Positions 46,838-59,629 of a stretch of 64,000 nucleotides of DNA are shown here, piece by piece. The translations under genes were made by a program, and so were the position numbers. Numbering within the stretch: position 1 is the first letter of the stretch; each line of letters opens with the position of its first letter. The notes below the pieces were generated by a model. The model had not been told where the DNA came from and made no database searches. It saw only the letters and a list, made by a program, of their open reading frames with translations. Source of the stretch: Atrina japonica. Lineage: Eukaryota; Mollusca; Bivalvia; Pterioida; Pinnidae. Location: positions 186,001 through 250,000 of the forward strand of contig BROG01000155.1 of the NCBI GenBank assembly GCA_030159075.1, read 5' to 3'.

Positions 46838-47000
46838 GTATCATTTCGACAAGGGATGCTTACTCTTCCATGGCACCTGATCCCACCCCTGGATTTCCAG
46901 AGGTCAGTGTTTGATCCAATATTCACCAGATTTGTATATGATTCAAGGGCATCCAGGAATATTAATACTTTAGTATCTGAGATTTTTATATTTCATTACC
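46838..47000 (+). mobile_element. PLE 3'-end fragment
   Basis: 'cgacaagggatgcttactct', 'ggcacctgatcccacccctg', 'gatttccagaggtcagtg', then 'actttagtatctgagatttt'. Only the last 160 bp of the element. Confidence 0.85.
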
Positions 47001-47585
47001 GTAAGTATTTATCTTTTACAAAGTGGTGAAATAATGATGTGTGCGTGCATGCACTATTCATGATTAACGATGTCCCTTTCTTCTACTATGACGCAAAACA
47101 ACTATTCCAGCTTAATGCATGTTAATCACTTAGAAAACTATTATACAAGCGGTACGATAATTATTATATTTGCAAGACCATTATTTAAAATTAATTGATG
47201 CTATTCCTCCTTACAATTTCCTGCACAATGCAATTTACGATGTCGATGTACACACACAGCAAATAACTGTAAATATACTGAACGTGCAGAAATAAAACGC
47301 GCTTCTAATCAGAAGAATTGTCGTCTGAAAAAGCTGGGATAAATGATATGTTATATTGGTCATAATAATAAAGGTCAGAATGTGTTCTTAAGTGGACGAA
47401 TTAATGTTTAAATATACCCCTCTTTCTTTTTTCACAAGTTGGCCTATGTCGCACACCTAAGCACCATAAGAATGTGAAGAGACGATGAAGAAGAATATGT
47501 TAACTAAATTAAATTTGACTGTCTAACATATTCAGTTTGTTGTGGACATTGGGTCTACAGGAGTATACCACAATGAGGGGCTCCT

Positions 47586-47656
47586 CCGCAAGCTTTTTTA
47601 CCAAACCCTGGCTATAGCCTGAGCAGGTTTGGTTATAAAAACAGCAACACTTGCGG
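47586..47656. other. imperfect palindrome, hairpin-forming
   Basis: 'ccgcaag' (47586-47592) pairs with 'cttgcgg' (47650-47656), and 'accaaaccctg' (47600-47610) with 'caggtttggt' (47624-47633), leaving a 13-nt loop. No terminal target duplication is seen. Confidence 0.55.
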
Positions 47657-47659
47657 CCT

Positions 47660-49400
47660 GTCAAGTTTTCTCAAAATATGTCAACAGTTTCTGGAGAAGA
47701 AGTTGAATGTGTTACAATACATCCACTTGCATCAGTTCACACATTTCCCCTTTTCAACTGAATAAATAAACAAATCATTTTGCACTTGTTTAAAACAATC
47801 AAAGAAATCACGCAAATAGAATAAAAAGACAAATTCTAATATTTGATTTCAAAGCACAATAAAAAAAACAATCCTTCACAATCTCTCTGATGAATTCGCT
47901 TTGTCCCTTTATGCAAATAGTCTGAAGAAAGTTTTTTTTAAAAAAGAGGAAACCCCTACCTAATATAACCCACCCTGGATCCATCCCTGAACATAGATTT
48001 GGTCAACAAACAACAACATCCGAAAAGAAACGTCGGTACTTTCTTCATTCCTAAGATGTCTTACCCCTTCAGTGGTCCAGAGGAACAAGTTGACAATGTT
48101 ACCCTCCCTTATCTCTTTGCACCATCAAAAATATGCAAGACGTTTTCAAAGTAGATTACAGCCAAAATCCAACACGAAAACATTGTTTTTCCTTTCTAAA
48201 ACACATCAGATGAATGTATAATAGTCAACAAGGACAGAATGAAAAAATGACAGTCTGAAAATAAAACATAGAAAACGTTGAAATGTAAAATCTCAAATGC
48301 CAAAGTATAAATCTTCAGGATTAAAACCTAATTTTCCGATTTCAACGAAAAATACAAATTTGAATCATGCAATTAGTTTTTGAATTCATACATTGGTTTT
48401 CGAGAAGATTTTCAAAGAGGGTACACTGTGGGACTATTTCACCAACCCTGGATCCATCTCCGAGTCAATCTGACCGAAAAATACAAACTTGGTAAAAACA
48501 AAATTAAATAATTGTTTCTTGCATGGCGTCATTTATGTCTTATGAGTGTACAAGTACTTTAAAATGATTACTTGTATAACATTAATGCATCACTACAATA
48601 CGGAGTAGGCAGAATTTGTCCTACATTTACATATTATCAATGTGTCATGATAGAAGAAGTACCAAATTGTCAAATCTGATACTCCTTAAATTATCTACAA
48701 AAGAACACTTATGATGGGATTTCCCTCAATGACTGGTGGATAAACGTATCGATGACCAGCTGGTCTACATCACAGTGTTGTGTAAAGTAGGTAAAAAATA
48801 TGGAATTTAATTATGTCCACAGCATAATGCCTCTCGCTCTCAAGCATTTCAAATTCATATATTGATTATTCTGCACTGATATTTATTACAAAGGCTCAAA
48901 TGGGATACAAATGTTTTGTTTTTTTTTGCCTTGGAATGGAATGCCTAGATTTCATTGGATATAAGGGGTCATATGACTTCCTTCCATGCTTCTGTGGACG
49001 GTCAATAAAAATTGACGGCAATGGCATCTTTGGATAGTGGAAATAAAATATAAAAGAATATGGTTCTCGACAAAATGTAACAGTGCGGCTTCACATCGCC
49101 TTCCATGAACTTGACAACCCGACATATGCCCATGGACGGTCAGTAACAAAACAAGTAACTAATATTGCCATCTCTCTGAAAGTATGATCTGAGACTTAGA
49201 AATACATTTAAAAAGCTTTTAAAAGACACATTTTATCTTTGTACTGTAATGCAGTGATATAAGAACATAAACTGAAATAAAACACAAATCAATAGTAAAA
49301 GTTTTTCTAAACGCCACAAATTTTTGTAGTTTGTATGGTATTGTATTTCACGTAGTTAAAAATGTCTCTGTTTTCTTATTATGGAAATGAAAACAACAAC
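47660..49400. other. AT-rich noncoding stretch
   Basis: At 48290-48325 'caaatgccaaagtataaatc' plus 'ttcagga' resembles the antisense PLE terminus and may be a tiny remnant. Nothing else is supported. Confidence 0.4.
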
Positions 49401-49404
49401 GCAA

Positions 49405-49990
49405 ATCAAATATTACTTAATATAAACACAGACGGGAAATTAGCAACTAAGCTATACGATAAACGCGACGATTTCGGCTTTCCCATCGTAAATTTTCCAC
49501 ATTTAAGTATTAATATCCCTCAATCACCTGCATATGGAGTTTATATTTCACAAATGATCCGATATGCCAGGGCGTGCACAATATATGAAGATTTCATATA
49601 CAGAGGTAAACTACCCACTGACAAATTATTGACACAGGGATATCGAAAACTGCGTTTAATGTCAACTTTCCGCAAATTTTATGGTCGGTATAATAGTCTT
49701 GTTTGCGACTACTCTGTTTCACTAAGTGAAATGTTGAGTTGCCTTTTCGTTGGCGGTTGTTGAGACGTCTGTACCAATTGTGACGAGGATACACTCCTCA
49801 CGTGTTTCATTGGACTTGACTGTGGACTCACGGCGGGTATGACCGGTCGACAGGGGATGCTTACTCCTCCATAGCACCTGATCCCACCTCTTGGTTTCCA
49901 GAGGTCCGTGCTTGTCCATTTTTACCGGATTTGTATCTATGTCCTGGACATCCTATTGATTTATACTTTGGTATCTGAATTTTTTATATT
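49405..49990 (+). pseudogene. PLE fragment: RT C-terminal region plus 3' end
   Basis: An open frame in PLE sense from about 49410 ('L-L-N-I-N-T-D-G-K-L') to the conserved C-terminus L-F-V-G-G-C and TGA at 49761, followed by the full 3' region ending 'tttatactttggtatctgaa'. The frame is intact, but everything before RT motif D is absent. It is nearly identical to 34350-34915, so it is among the youngest insertions here. Confidence 0.9.
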
Positions 49991-50824
49991 ATATACAAAT
50001 AGGACGTGGCAAAGTGTCATGAGTACATATTAATTTATATGAAACATGTTGGCCGGTCAGTTATCTCGATTTATTACATTGGTCGTGAACAAAATAATTT
50101 ATTAAATAGATAAAATTGTTATTTCTAATCGCTATTTTTCACAGTTTGAAAAACAACACTCCATGCAAATTCAATGTTATTTTCACTCGACTTTTCAAAT
50201 TTTGGGACTACTTTTTTTGTTTTATGAAAAATAAATATGTAATGAATAGAATATATTTGCCAATATTTTTAATAACATTTTTATTTTTTGTGAGGCAGAA
50301 ATCCTCTATATATTTTAATTTCAACGCAACTTAATGTTACCAAAAGTGTTTTTAAATTTGTTCTTAAAACAACGAAATTTTACCACCACGAAACTGTACA
50401 GTATGTATTATACAAGATGTAAATGTTGAAACACACCGATGGATTTCTCATATTACGTAACAAGTTGTTCACGCTGTAAACAATTTCGAATGATAAATTT
50501 CATCTCATTTGGAGAAAAATAATTCCTGACTGAATCCTGTACTTTGAGATTTCAATTAGGCAATACACGTAAAGAATAATGGGTTTGACATTTACGTCTG
50601 CAAACCCTCTACATAAGTCGTGGATCTGAAATTAAAAGGAAATCTATACAAGAACTACCAATACGCAATATAAAAGAACTAATGAAAGGAACAATACACT
50701 CATTCGGCTTTTTTTCATAACTTCTTGGCTTTTTCTTGTTTCTTCTTGTCGTCTTTTTTCCCCTAGTACTACGTAATGTCGTTATTTGATAAACGCTCAC
50801 GAGTTTATGGAATTATTACCAATA
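49991..50824. other. AT-rich noncoding stretch
   Basis: Nothing supported. Confidence 0.45.
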
Positions 50825-51735
50825 TAAAAAATTTCAGATACCAAAGTATAAAACAACAAAATGTCCAGGACATAGATACAAATCCGATAATAATGGACAA
50901 ACACGGACCTCTGGAAACCAAGAGGTGGGATCAGGTGCCATGGAGGAGTAAGCATCCCCTGTCGACCGGTCACACTCGCCGTGAGTCCACAGTCAAGTCC
51001 AATGAAACAAGTGAGGAGTGTATCCTCGTCACAACTGGTACAGACGTCTCAACAACCGCCAACGAAAAGGCAACTCAACATTTCACTTAGTGAAACAGAG
51101 TAGTCGCAAACAAGACTATTATACCGACCATAAAATTTGCGGAACGTTGACATTAAACGCGGTTTTCGATATCCCTGTGTCAATAATTTGTCAGTGGGTA
51201 GTTTACCTCTGTATATGAAATCTTCATATGTTGTGCACGCCCTGGCATATTGGATTATTTGTGAAATAAAAACTCCATATGCGGGTGACTGGGGTATTTT
51301 ATTACTTAAATGTGGAAAATTTACGATGGGAAAGCCGAAATCGTCGCGTTTATCGTATAGCTTAGTTGCTAATTTCCCGTCTGTGTTTATATTAAGTAAA
51401 ATGTCTAAGTATGAAGCGTGTGTGCTTGATTCTGTTGTATCTTTAATTTCTAGTTCGCTGGGATATATCGCATTGACATATGTATGAAAATTGTCATTAT
51501 TAATTGACAAAACGTCGTCGATATATCTAAATGTCAAATTAAAGGACACCGCTAACTTTTTCTTCTTTTGATTCAGCAGTTTCTCAATGAAGTCTGCTTC
51601 GTATAAATAAAGGAACAGATTGGCCAATAAAGGCGCACAATTGGTTCCCATAGGAATGCCGACAGTTTGTTGAAAGACCACGTCTCCAACATTACAAATA
51701 TATTGTCTATTAGAAATTCCAGCATGTTTTTTATA
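50825..51735 (-). pseudogene. PLE fragment: RT motif B to end plus 3' region, open frame, 5'-truncated
   Basis: On the minus strand the 3' terminus ends at about 50825 and the RT frame runs from about 51735. A frame of about 210 codons (51681-51049) starts just before motif B (T-V-G-I-P-M-G-T-N-C-A-P-L), has an intact motif C Y-I-D-D, and ends at L-F-V-G-G-C. One frameshift near 51690 separates it from the preceding N-M-L-E-F-L-I-D-N-I-F-V-M segment. The endonuclease, linker and motif A are missing. High similarity to the copies at 34.0 and 49.4 kb suggests recent activity of the family. Confidence 0.92.
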
Positions 51736-51799
51736 TCAACTTCAGTATAATTACCCCAGTTAACCACAATTAACCCTAGTTTTGTATACCTTGTCATTT

Positions 51800-52749
51800 A
51801 CGGTGGCCTGCTTTTGCCTTCACTAGCTAATCATCGTTTACCTCCATTTAGCTTGATTTTAAGGGCAGATATTTCTTTTTTGCAATGTATGTATTGGATG
51901 GTAATCATGAATGTATTTAATATAATGTATTTTTAATGTGTAGTAAGGGAGAAATGTTTCAAGCCTTTTCAGCAATGTGTGTTGCTAAAACGCGGAACGG
52001 AGCGAAAGATACCAAATATCTTGATGCTGCATTTTAGTGTTACGTTTCACATCAACGCTAGTCCACTTATTTTCCGCTCGCCACGTGAAGGAGATATAAT
52101 ATCGATGCCGTGTTTCCCTCAGTCAGAATTGTGTGACGATACGGAGGAAATAGTTCACTCACATGTTATCAAACTTTGCATACTTACTAAACTTTTGGAA
52201 AAGATGAACCTAAATGGTTTATAGGTTAACGTACAATGAGTCCTGAGTCATGAGTCATGAGTCATGAGTACTTTTTATCACCCCTATGCTACATTGTCTT
52301 TGTGAGAGCTATGGAGAGGTTAAAGATGCACTGTAGTGGCGAGAAAATACATAAAGAGTATAAACTTTGTTCATACTCAAGCTATATAACGTTTACGTGA
52401 TATCTTTTCTTGGGATATTTCGTCTTCTCATTCGTGTTATCGGCAGATATATGTTAACAAAAGTATACGGTTTTTTTTTGCTTTTGTTTTTGTGTGTGTG
52501 TGTTTTTGTGTTTTCTTTTCTTTTTCTTTTTTTCTTTTTTTTTTGTTCTTTGCTCTCTCCTCAGCCACTAACAACTGGTCGCCAACATATGTCTGAAAAG
52601 TTGCTGAGAGTTGCGTACATCAAAATCTAAACAAACAATCTTCATGTATAGGTCTGCTAAGATAGCGTGGTGCATCCAGATTTCGTAGAACACAATCTAA
52701 ACAAACTATCAGCATGTTTATGTATGCTATGGTAAAGTGGTACATCCTG
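51800..52749. other. noncoding or unresolved stretch
   Basis: An 81-codon frame at 51979-52224 (including S-P-R-E-G-D-I-I-S-M-P-C-F-P) has fairly normal codon use and a possible acceptor 'cacatcaacgctag', but there is no domain and no partner exon. The T-rich tract at 52471-52560 explains the next open frame. Confidence 0.35.
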
Positions 52750-54781
52750 GGGCCCGTTTTATCAAGAATTGGTAGGACATTAATCGTAAGTATTAAGTTA
52801 TTTGATCTTAAAACAAAACTTTGGACAGTTTTACCAACACTATCCTAACTCAAGTCTTACGGTACTTTTGCATATTTTCAAATAAGACCTTGATAGTTGA
52901 GTATTTTTACCTGCCACATTTACAAAGATAAACTATGACACATACAAAAATCAGTTAGGTCTAAGCCCAGTATCTATGTAGTCATAAAGACCTGAACTGA
53001 TTTGGTCGTATGTCAATGGTCCTAAGTCATTGTAAACAGTCGCAAGTCATAAGTCTGGTCCTAAGTCATTGTAAATGGACGCAAGTCATAAGTCTGGTCC
53101 TAAGTCATTGTAAACGGACGTAAGTCATAAGTCTGGTCCTAAGTCATTGTAAACGGACGTAAGTCATAAGTCTGGTCCTAAGTCATTGTAAACGGACGCA
53201 AGTCATAAGTCTGGTCCTAAGTCATTGTAAACGGACGCATGTCATAAGTCTGGTCCTAAGTCATTGTAAACGGACGCAAGTCATAAGTCTGGTCCTAAGT
53301 CATTGTCAATGGACGCAAGTCATAAGTCTGGTCCTAAGTCATTGTAAACGGACGCAAGTCATAAGTCTGGTCCTAAGTCATTGTAAACGGACGCAAGTCA
53401 TAAGTCTGGTCCTAAGTCATTGTAAACGGACGCAAGTCATAAGTCTGGTCCTAAGTCATTGTAAACGGACGCAAGTCATAAGTCTGGTCTTAAGTCATTG
53501 TAAACGGACGCAAGTCATAAGTCTGGTCCTAAGTCATTGTAAACGGACGCAAGTCATAAGTCTGGTCCTAAGTCATTGTAAACGGACGCAAGTCATAAGT
53601 CTGGTCCTAAGTCATTGTAAACGGACGCAAATCATAAGTCTGGTCCTAAGTCATGGTAAACGGACGCAAGTCATAAGTCTGGTCCTAAGTCATTGTAAAC
53701 GGACGCAAGTCATAAGTCTGGTCCTAAGTCATTGTAAACGGACGCAAGTCATAAGTCTGGTCCTAAGTCATTGTAAACGGACGCAAGTCATAAGTCTGGT
53801 CCTAAGTCATTGTAAACGGACGCAAGTCATAAGTCTGGTCTTAAGTCATTGTAAACGGACGCAAGTCATAAGTCTGGTCCTAAGTCATTGTAAACGGACG
53901 TAAGTCATAAGTCTGGTCCTAAGTCATTGTAAACGGACGCAAGTCATAAGTCTGGTCCTAAGTCATTGTAAACGGACGCAAGTCATAAGTCTGGTCCTAA
54001 GTCATTGTAAACGGTCGTAAGTCATAGGTCTGGTCCTAAGTCATTGTAAACGGACGCAAGTCATAAGTCTGGTCCTAAGTCATTGTAAACGGACGCAAGT
54101 CATAAGTCTGGTCCTAAGTCATTGTAAACGGACGCAAGTCATAAGTCTGGTCCTAAGTCACCGTAAACAGTCGCAAGTCATAAGTCTGGTCCTAAGTCAC
54201 TGTTAACGGACGCAAGTCATAAGTCTGGTCCTAAGTCATTGTAAACGGACGCAAGTCATAAGTCTGGTCCTAAGTCATTATAAACGGACGCAAGTCATAA
54301 GTCTGGTCCTAAGTCATTGTAAACGGTCGTAAGTCATAAGTCTGGTCCTAAGTCATTGTAAACGGACGCAAGTCATAAGTCTGGTCCTAAGTCATTGTAA
54401 ACGGACGCAAGTCATAAGTCTGGTCCTAAGTCATTGTAAACGGACGCAAGTCATAAGTCTGGTCCTAAGTCATTGTAAACAGTCGCAAGTCATAAGTCTG
54501 GTCCTAAGTCACTGTTAACGGACGCAAGTCATAAGTCTGGTCCTAAGTCATTGTAAACGGACGCAAGTCATAAGTCTGGTCCTAAGTCATTGTAAACGGA
54601 CGCAAGTCATAAGTCTGGTCCTAAGTCATTGTAAACGGACGCAAGTCATAAGTCTTGTCCTAAGTCATTTTAAACGGACGTAAGTCATAAGTCTTGTCCT
54701 AAGTCATTGTAATCGGACGTAAGTCATAAGTCTGGTCCTAAGACCAAGTGGAAGACATAGGACATTTCGGAAAACGGACCC
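52750..54781. mobile_element. TIR-bounded non-autonomous DNA element with minisatellite core
   Basis: The left end 'gggcccgttttatcaagaa' (52750) mirrors the right end, whose reverse complement is 'gggtccgttttccgaaatg' (54781). The flanking bases CTGG/TCTGG also match. Inside is a left arm of about 260 bp, the 39-bp array, and a right arm of about 40 bp. It has no coding capacity. No clear target duplication was found. Confidence 0.65.
53015..54745. repeat. 39-bp minisatellite, about 44 copies
   Basis: Unit 'cctaagtcattgtaaacgga' plus 'cgcaagtcataagtctggt'. Most copies are identical or differ at one site. Clustered variants (for example 'cactgttaacggacg' at 54197 and 54511) suggest block duplication of several units. 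The half-motif 'aagtcat' occurs twice per unit. Confidence 0.97.
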
Positions 54782-55958
54782 AGATTCTATAAAAACAATA
54801 CTGTCGATTTTCTAAGATAGGGATGTACAGTTCAAACATCTTTTTGCTCTGATCCCATCATGATAGTAGTTCTGATATTTTCTATGCTGACAATTTACCT
54901 GCCATCTTGTTATTATTGTTTCTACTTGTTTTGCTTGTAAACACATGTCAAATTATTTTTGTAGAACAAAAGATTCAACCAAATTATGGGGAGAATTTCC
55001 AATAATGTGTCTGTTATCTCAATTCCACCATTAGATGAACGCTCTGGTACAAACAGTTCACATCAACTTTCGCAGCATTAATTCAATCTATTTTGAGAGT
55101 TAGATTTTAAAAACCCATTCTAGTGATTAGTTTGAGAATTGATTAACTGGATGTGATGCAAAACCATTGAGTACTCGTGTGAAATCATGACGGAAAATTG
55201 GAATTAACTAGGCTTAGTATGATCCTTGAGTTTTCAAATGATCATGACTGACGCTTTAAGTAAGAAATTTATTAACCAACATACAGATTTGATTTAACAG
55301 ATCAAATTTATGTTAAAATGTGTTATATCGCGATTACTTTATCTGTCGAGTAGTATTCATATTTCAAATAAAATGAGTGTGGAGATAAAATGTTGTCAAG
55401 TGTCGTGGGAGAAGCATCATTGTTGACCTACTAACATGCTAGTGTCAATAAAACGCTAAAACTAGGCAATGGATAAAAATATTTTAATATTTTCCGATTC
55501 ACATATGATGGCGGGGCGGAGTAACCTTGATTCTACTCACTTTTCGGTTATTACAAGCTGCAAGGGAAAACGTTTTATTCTTCACTGGATATAATCTCTT
55601 ATGTATGGTGACAAGTAGGAACGATTACTGTAGTCAGTGTATTTTAATGCTATGCTCTATTACCTAAACTTTAAACTATTCCAGGTCAAGAAAGGATCCA
55701 CAAGACTCCGCCTAGCAAAGGTTATTTGGTTTTTACTATATCATCGATAGATCTGTATGGAATGCATGTTTTCAGTGGTTGTTTCGTTGGTTGTTTACAG
55801 CGCCTCTTTTACGTATCTTTTCACCCATATCTAGACGTCGCCAAGTATGCGACGCGCCAAATATTTGTTTTGATCTGTGCTTTTGACCAATGCCAATACA
55901 ATAAAGGAACTTGAACGTGCAACGCATGTCATGACGAGATCTTGCTTATAAGACTTAA
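54782..55958. other. AT-rich noncoding stretch
   Basis: The frame at 55726-55914 ends near an AATAAA (55901) but has no recognisable domain. Nothing else is seen. Confidence 0.4.
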
Positions 55959-56594
55959 AGGGGCATTAGCTGTGTTTCAAAACAATTATTTCGATTCTTT
56001 AAATCTTTACTATTTGTACTTGATGTACATTAACAAATACTGAGTTATTCACTGGCATAAAATATGTTTTATTTCTATATATTTTGTGACAATAAGATCA
56101 GGTTCAGTGTGGTATTTATATATAAATAGTACGGTTTAGTTAATCCATTGCAATTGAAAACGTCAAATTAGTGTTCAACCTCCTTAAGAGACACCACCTG
56201 TGTATAAAGACCACCTGGTGACAAATAGTGCTGTCCCCAATTGTACCATTTGTTAACAAATCAACCTCTATATAAAGACCATCTGGTCACAAATAGTGCT
56301 GTCCCCAATTGTACCATTTGTTAACAAATCAACCTCTATATAAAGACCATCTGGTCACAAATAGTGCTGTCCCCAGTTGTACCATTTGTTAACAAATCAA
56401 CCTCTATATAAAGACCATCTGGTGACAAATAGTGCTGTCCCCAATTGTACCATTTGTTAACAAATCAACCTCTATATAAAGACCACCTCCCTGTAAAGAC
56501 TGGTTTTGTTGTGACCGTAATGAGGTCGTTATACAAGTTTCATTGTCGTAAAAAAGAAAAACAAATTGGGGTGGAGAATACAGCTAATGACCTT
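55959..56594. mobile_element. TIR-bounded MITE-like element with 68-bp tandem core
   Basis: The left end 'aggggcattagctgtgtttc' mirrors the right end 'gagaatacagctaatgacct'. A sibling with the same ends lies at 59630-60270. The left arm includes 'tatttctatatattttgtga', also found in the sibling. No coding capacity. Confidence 0.65.
56172..56490. repeat. 68-bp tandem repeat, about 4.5 copies
   Basis: Unit 'cctctatataaagaccatct', 'ggtcacaaatagtgctgtcc', 'ccaattgtaccatttgttaa', 'caaatcaa'. Copies are nearly identical. It lies inside the TIR element 55959-56594. Confidence 0.95.
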
Positions 56595-57429
56595 TTTATA
56601 TCATCTAAAAGACTTGACTTCGTTTTTGGAAGGAAGAGTCAGTATTTATGTTTAAGATATGACCAAGTACAGGTACCTTCCGCCTACGAAACGAAGGCTT
56701 TATCAGACTATTGATTTAATTTACTATGTCAAATGGGATAATGCTAATATAGACACCACAAAAACATATTCTAAAATAATTTCGGTATTCAAATATTTTT
56801 CTTTAAAATTGTTTACCAAAATGCAGTAATCGATCGTTTTCAGTAAATGTAGTTGATGTCAATAAAAATGACCAGTCTTTGTCCAAATACAGAGGGATCT
56901 CAATTAGTTGAACAAAGAGTCCATTTATGGACTGAAACTTTTTAAATATTTGCACCAGCTAACGATTTCTGCTCGTCATAGAGAGGAACAGTTTAACATT
57001 TAACTATACAACTGGTAAAATTCATGGTTCATATACTTTTACACTACTCCAGACATGACGTCAATCTCAATTTTATATTTTCCTTTTTTTTTGTGGCATG
57101 GCTCAATATTTATCTTGTGAAACATGACATTAACAATTTCCTGTTCACATCTGATACTGAGGCTAATTTTACAATGCCCTTATTCTGTGGGTAGATGCGA
57201 TCTGACAATAACTGTTATTGTTCATATCCGATGTTGAGGTTGATATTTTTTTGCTATGTAACTGTGAACTGTCGACAATCGACCATATTTTGATAATAAG
57301 ATGGCTTTCACATTATCAGTTCAGCGAGAGTTCAAAATAGATGTAGAGGTCCGAAATTGGCTTAAGACCAAAATAGCCAAAATATATTCCAAATTTCTAA
57401 TTTAAAAACAAACCACTATAAAACATTAC
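56595..57429. other. AT-rich noncoding stretch
   Basis: Nothing supported. Confidence 0.45.
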
Positions 57430-57695
<266 letters not shown>

Positions 57696-57699
57696 TATT

Positions 57700-58470
57700 G
57701 AAGTCAATCTTATTATATCGTTGCTCAGTATGTCGTTGGAACTATCACACTTCCTCTTCTTCATGTTGCTAATGACTGACACTAATAATAATTTTTCTTA
57801 CTGGATATCAGGGTAAATTTTTACTGCCAATGCCAGTGGATAAACATAACCAATTATTGTTCGTATACTGAGGTGCACTTTGCTCTGTTGTACAGTTGTG
57901 AACTGACTTTATCAGTATTTGTCTATAACATATACTGAGCTCAATTACAAACTACCTCTGTTCCTATTGTCACCGTTGCCCGACAACAGCTATTATTAGT
58001 TCTGACATCATATTAAGGACAATTAGTAGAGAGAAATGAGGACATTTCGCATCGAATTTTTATTCCAGTAATTTATAGATTTACTGATTAATTCAAAGTT
58101 CCTCTGCAGTATAAAAAAACTAATCTTTTTGTGCTTAAAACCACTAAGTATTATAGCTATGTGACATTAACTTCAGTGTAAGGGAGTTTCAATCCATTAC
58201 AGGAAAAAAAAATACATGGAATACGAGATTCTTAATATGACATCAGGAATTATTCATCAAGATTCTAAAAGTATAATACCAATTGTCAAAGGTCTGCATA
58301 ACTATTTGTCATATCAACGGTTCCGTAAGTTACTTTTTACAAACTCCTGTGTAAAATGTAATTCCTATATTCATCGGAGACGGCTAATTTTTTCAAGTAC
58401 TTGAAATTGAAGAAAGTCAAGTTTAATTACCTCTATGAAAGTGTGAATCTAAACGTTACAAAAGTTTAAA
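57700..58470. other. AT-rich noncoding stretch
   Basis: Nothing supported. Confidence 0.45.
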
Positions 58471-58473
58471 TTA

Positions 58474-58541
<68 letters not shown>

Positions 58542-58592
58542 GTGTTTCCGTGCGTGCGTGTGTGTGTGTGTGTGCGTGCGTGCGTGCGTGTG
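58474..58592. repeat. (TG)n microsatellite with CGTG interruptions
   Basis: About 31 pure TG units, then mixed TGTG/CGTG. The Cys-Val frame is an artefact. Confidence 0.97.
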
Positions 58593-59629
58593 TGAAAACA
58601 TTGGTTAGCATATTGATTATATCATCTTACTTTGAAGTATCAATGATCAATGTCATCTTACTTTTCTGAAATGTTGGCTTCCTTGATGGCAACATATAGT
58701 TCCATGATCTTACCTACTATAAGACTTTCATGTATCTGGCTCTTAGACAACAAAACCAATTAAAAGATTCTATCTAATGCTCAACATTTTATTTCCTATA
58801 TGATTCATACGATACGTGACGCAGATTTAAGTCATACACAGACGGTTTGAACTATGCCTGCTGTTTTGGTTTTTGACATATACTGAATTATCATTTCTTT
58901 AGTCTCGTTTCTTACTGGTATACGAGAAATGTGATTTTTGGCTTTCTTATTGTCAACTTCCCGGGCAGTAATGCTGATGTAATCGGCCTATATGTAAGTG
59001 AACTCTGGGTAAAAAATTCGGAGAACCTTTATTGTGCACGTATCGCCAATGGATATCTCGAGCTATTTAAATAACTCTACCCCCGCGGTCTTTGAAAAAT
59101 CATTCTCGGCAATATGTCATATATATCACTAATTATTTCCAATAACAATCACGTGTTGTATTTCTAAAGTAAATATACAACCACAGACATATCTCTGATA
59201 CAACACATAAAATAAAGGCCAATTTAACAATGACCGAGTGTGTTATGGGCCGAATGTGTGACACAGACAGTGCCAGTGATTTCCTTGAATCCACATGCTA
59301 AAAATATTTGTTGACACTGAAGCGATGTCGGGATCTTAACTTGACAAATTGGCACGGAAAAGACACATACAAATATCGAGCATCAAGCGTTACAGACTCA
59401 AATGTAATTGGATTCAAGTAAAACCATTGGATTGCATTATGTGGAAAATTAATGTGAATATTCAATAAAACGAATGTCTATTTAGCCTGTATCTCAGGTT
59501 TGTTTACACTTACAGTTCATCTGTTTTAACCACGAAGACTTGTGTAGAATGAGTATAAGCCTAGTTCATATCAACTCGAAAAATAAGAACAAATATCATG
59601 CCGAGATTTTTTTTATATTTATACCTTAC
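58593..59629. other. AT-rich noncoding stretch
   Basis: Nothing supported. Confidence 0.45.

Noticed and set aside
51979..52224. 81-codon frame with fairly normal codon use
   Set aside because: No domain, no strong splice sites on both sides and no partner exon. Kept only as an unresolved stretch.
53015..54745. CRISPR-like array
   Set aside because: Repeats are contiguous 39-bp units with no unique spacers, in a eukaryotic context; it is a minisatellite.
56445..56714. 89-codon frame
   Set aside because: Its start lies in the 68-bp tandem repeat and its end in MITE and flanking DNA.
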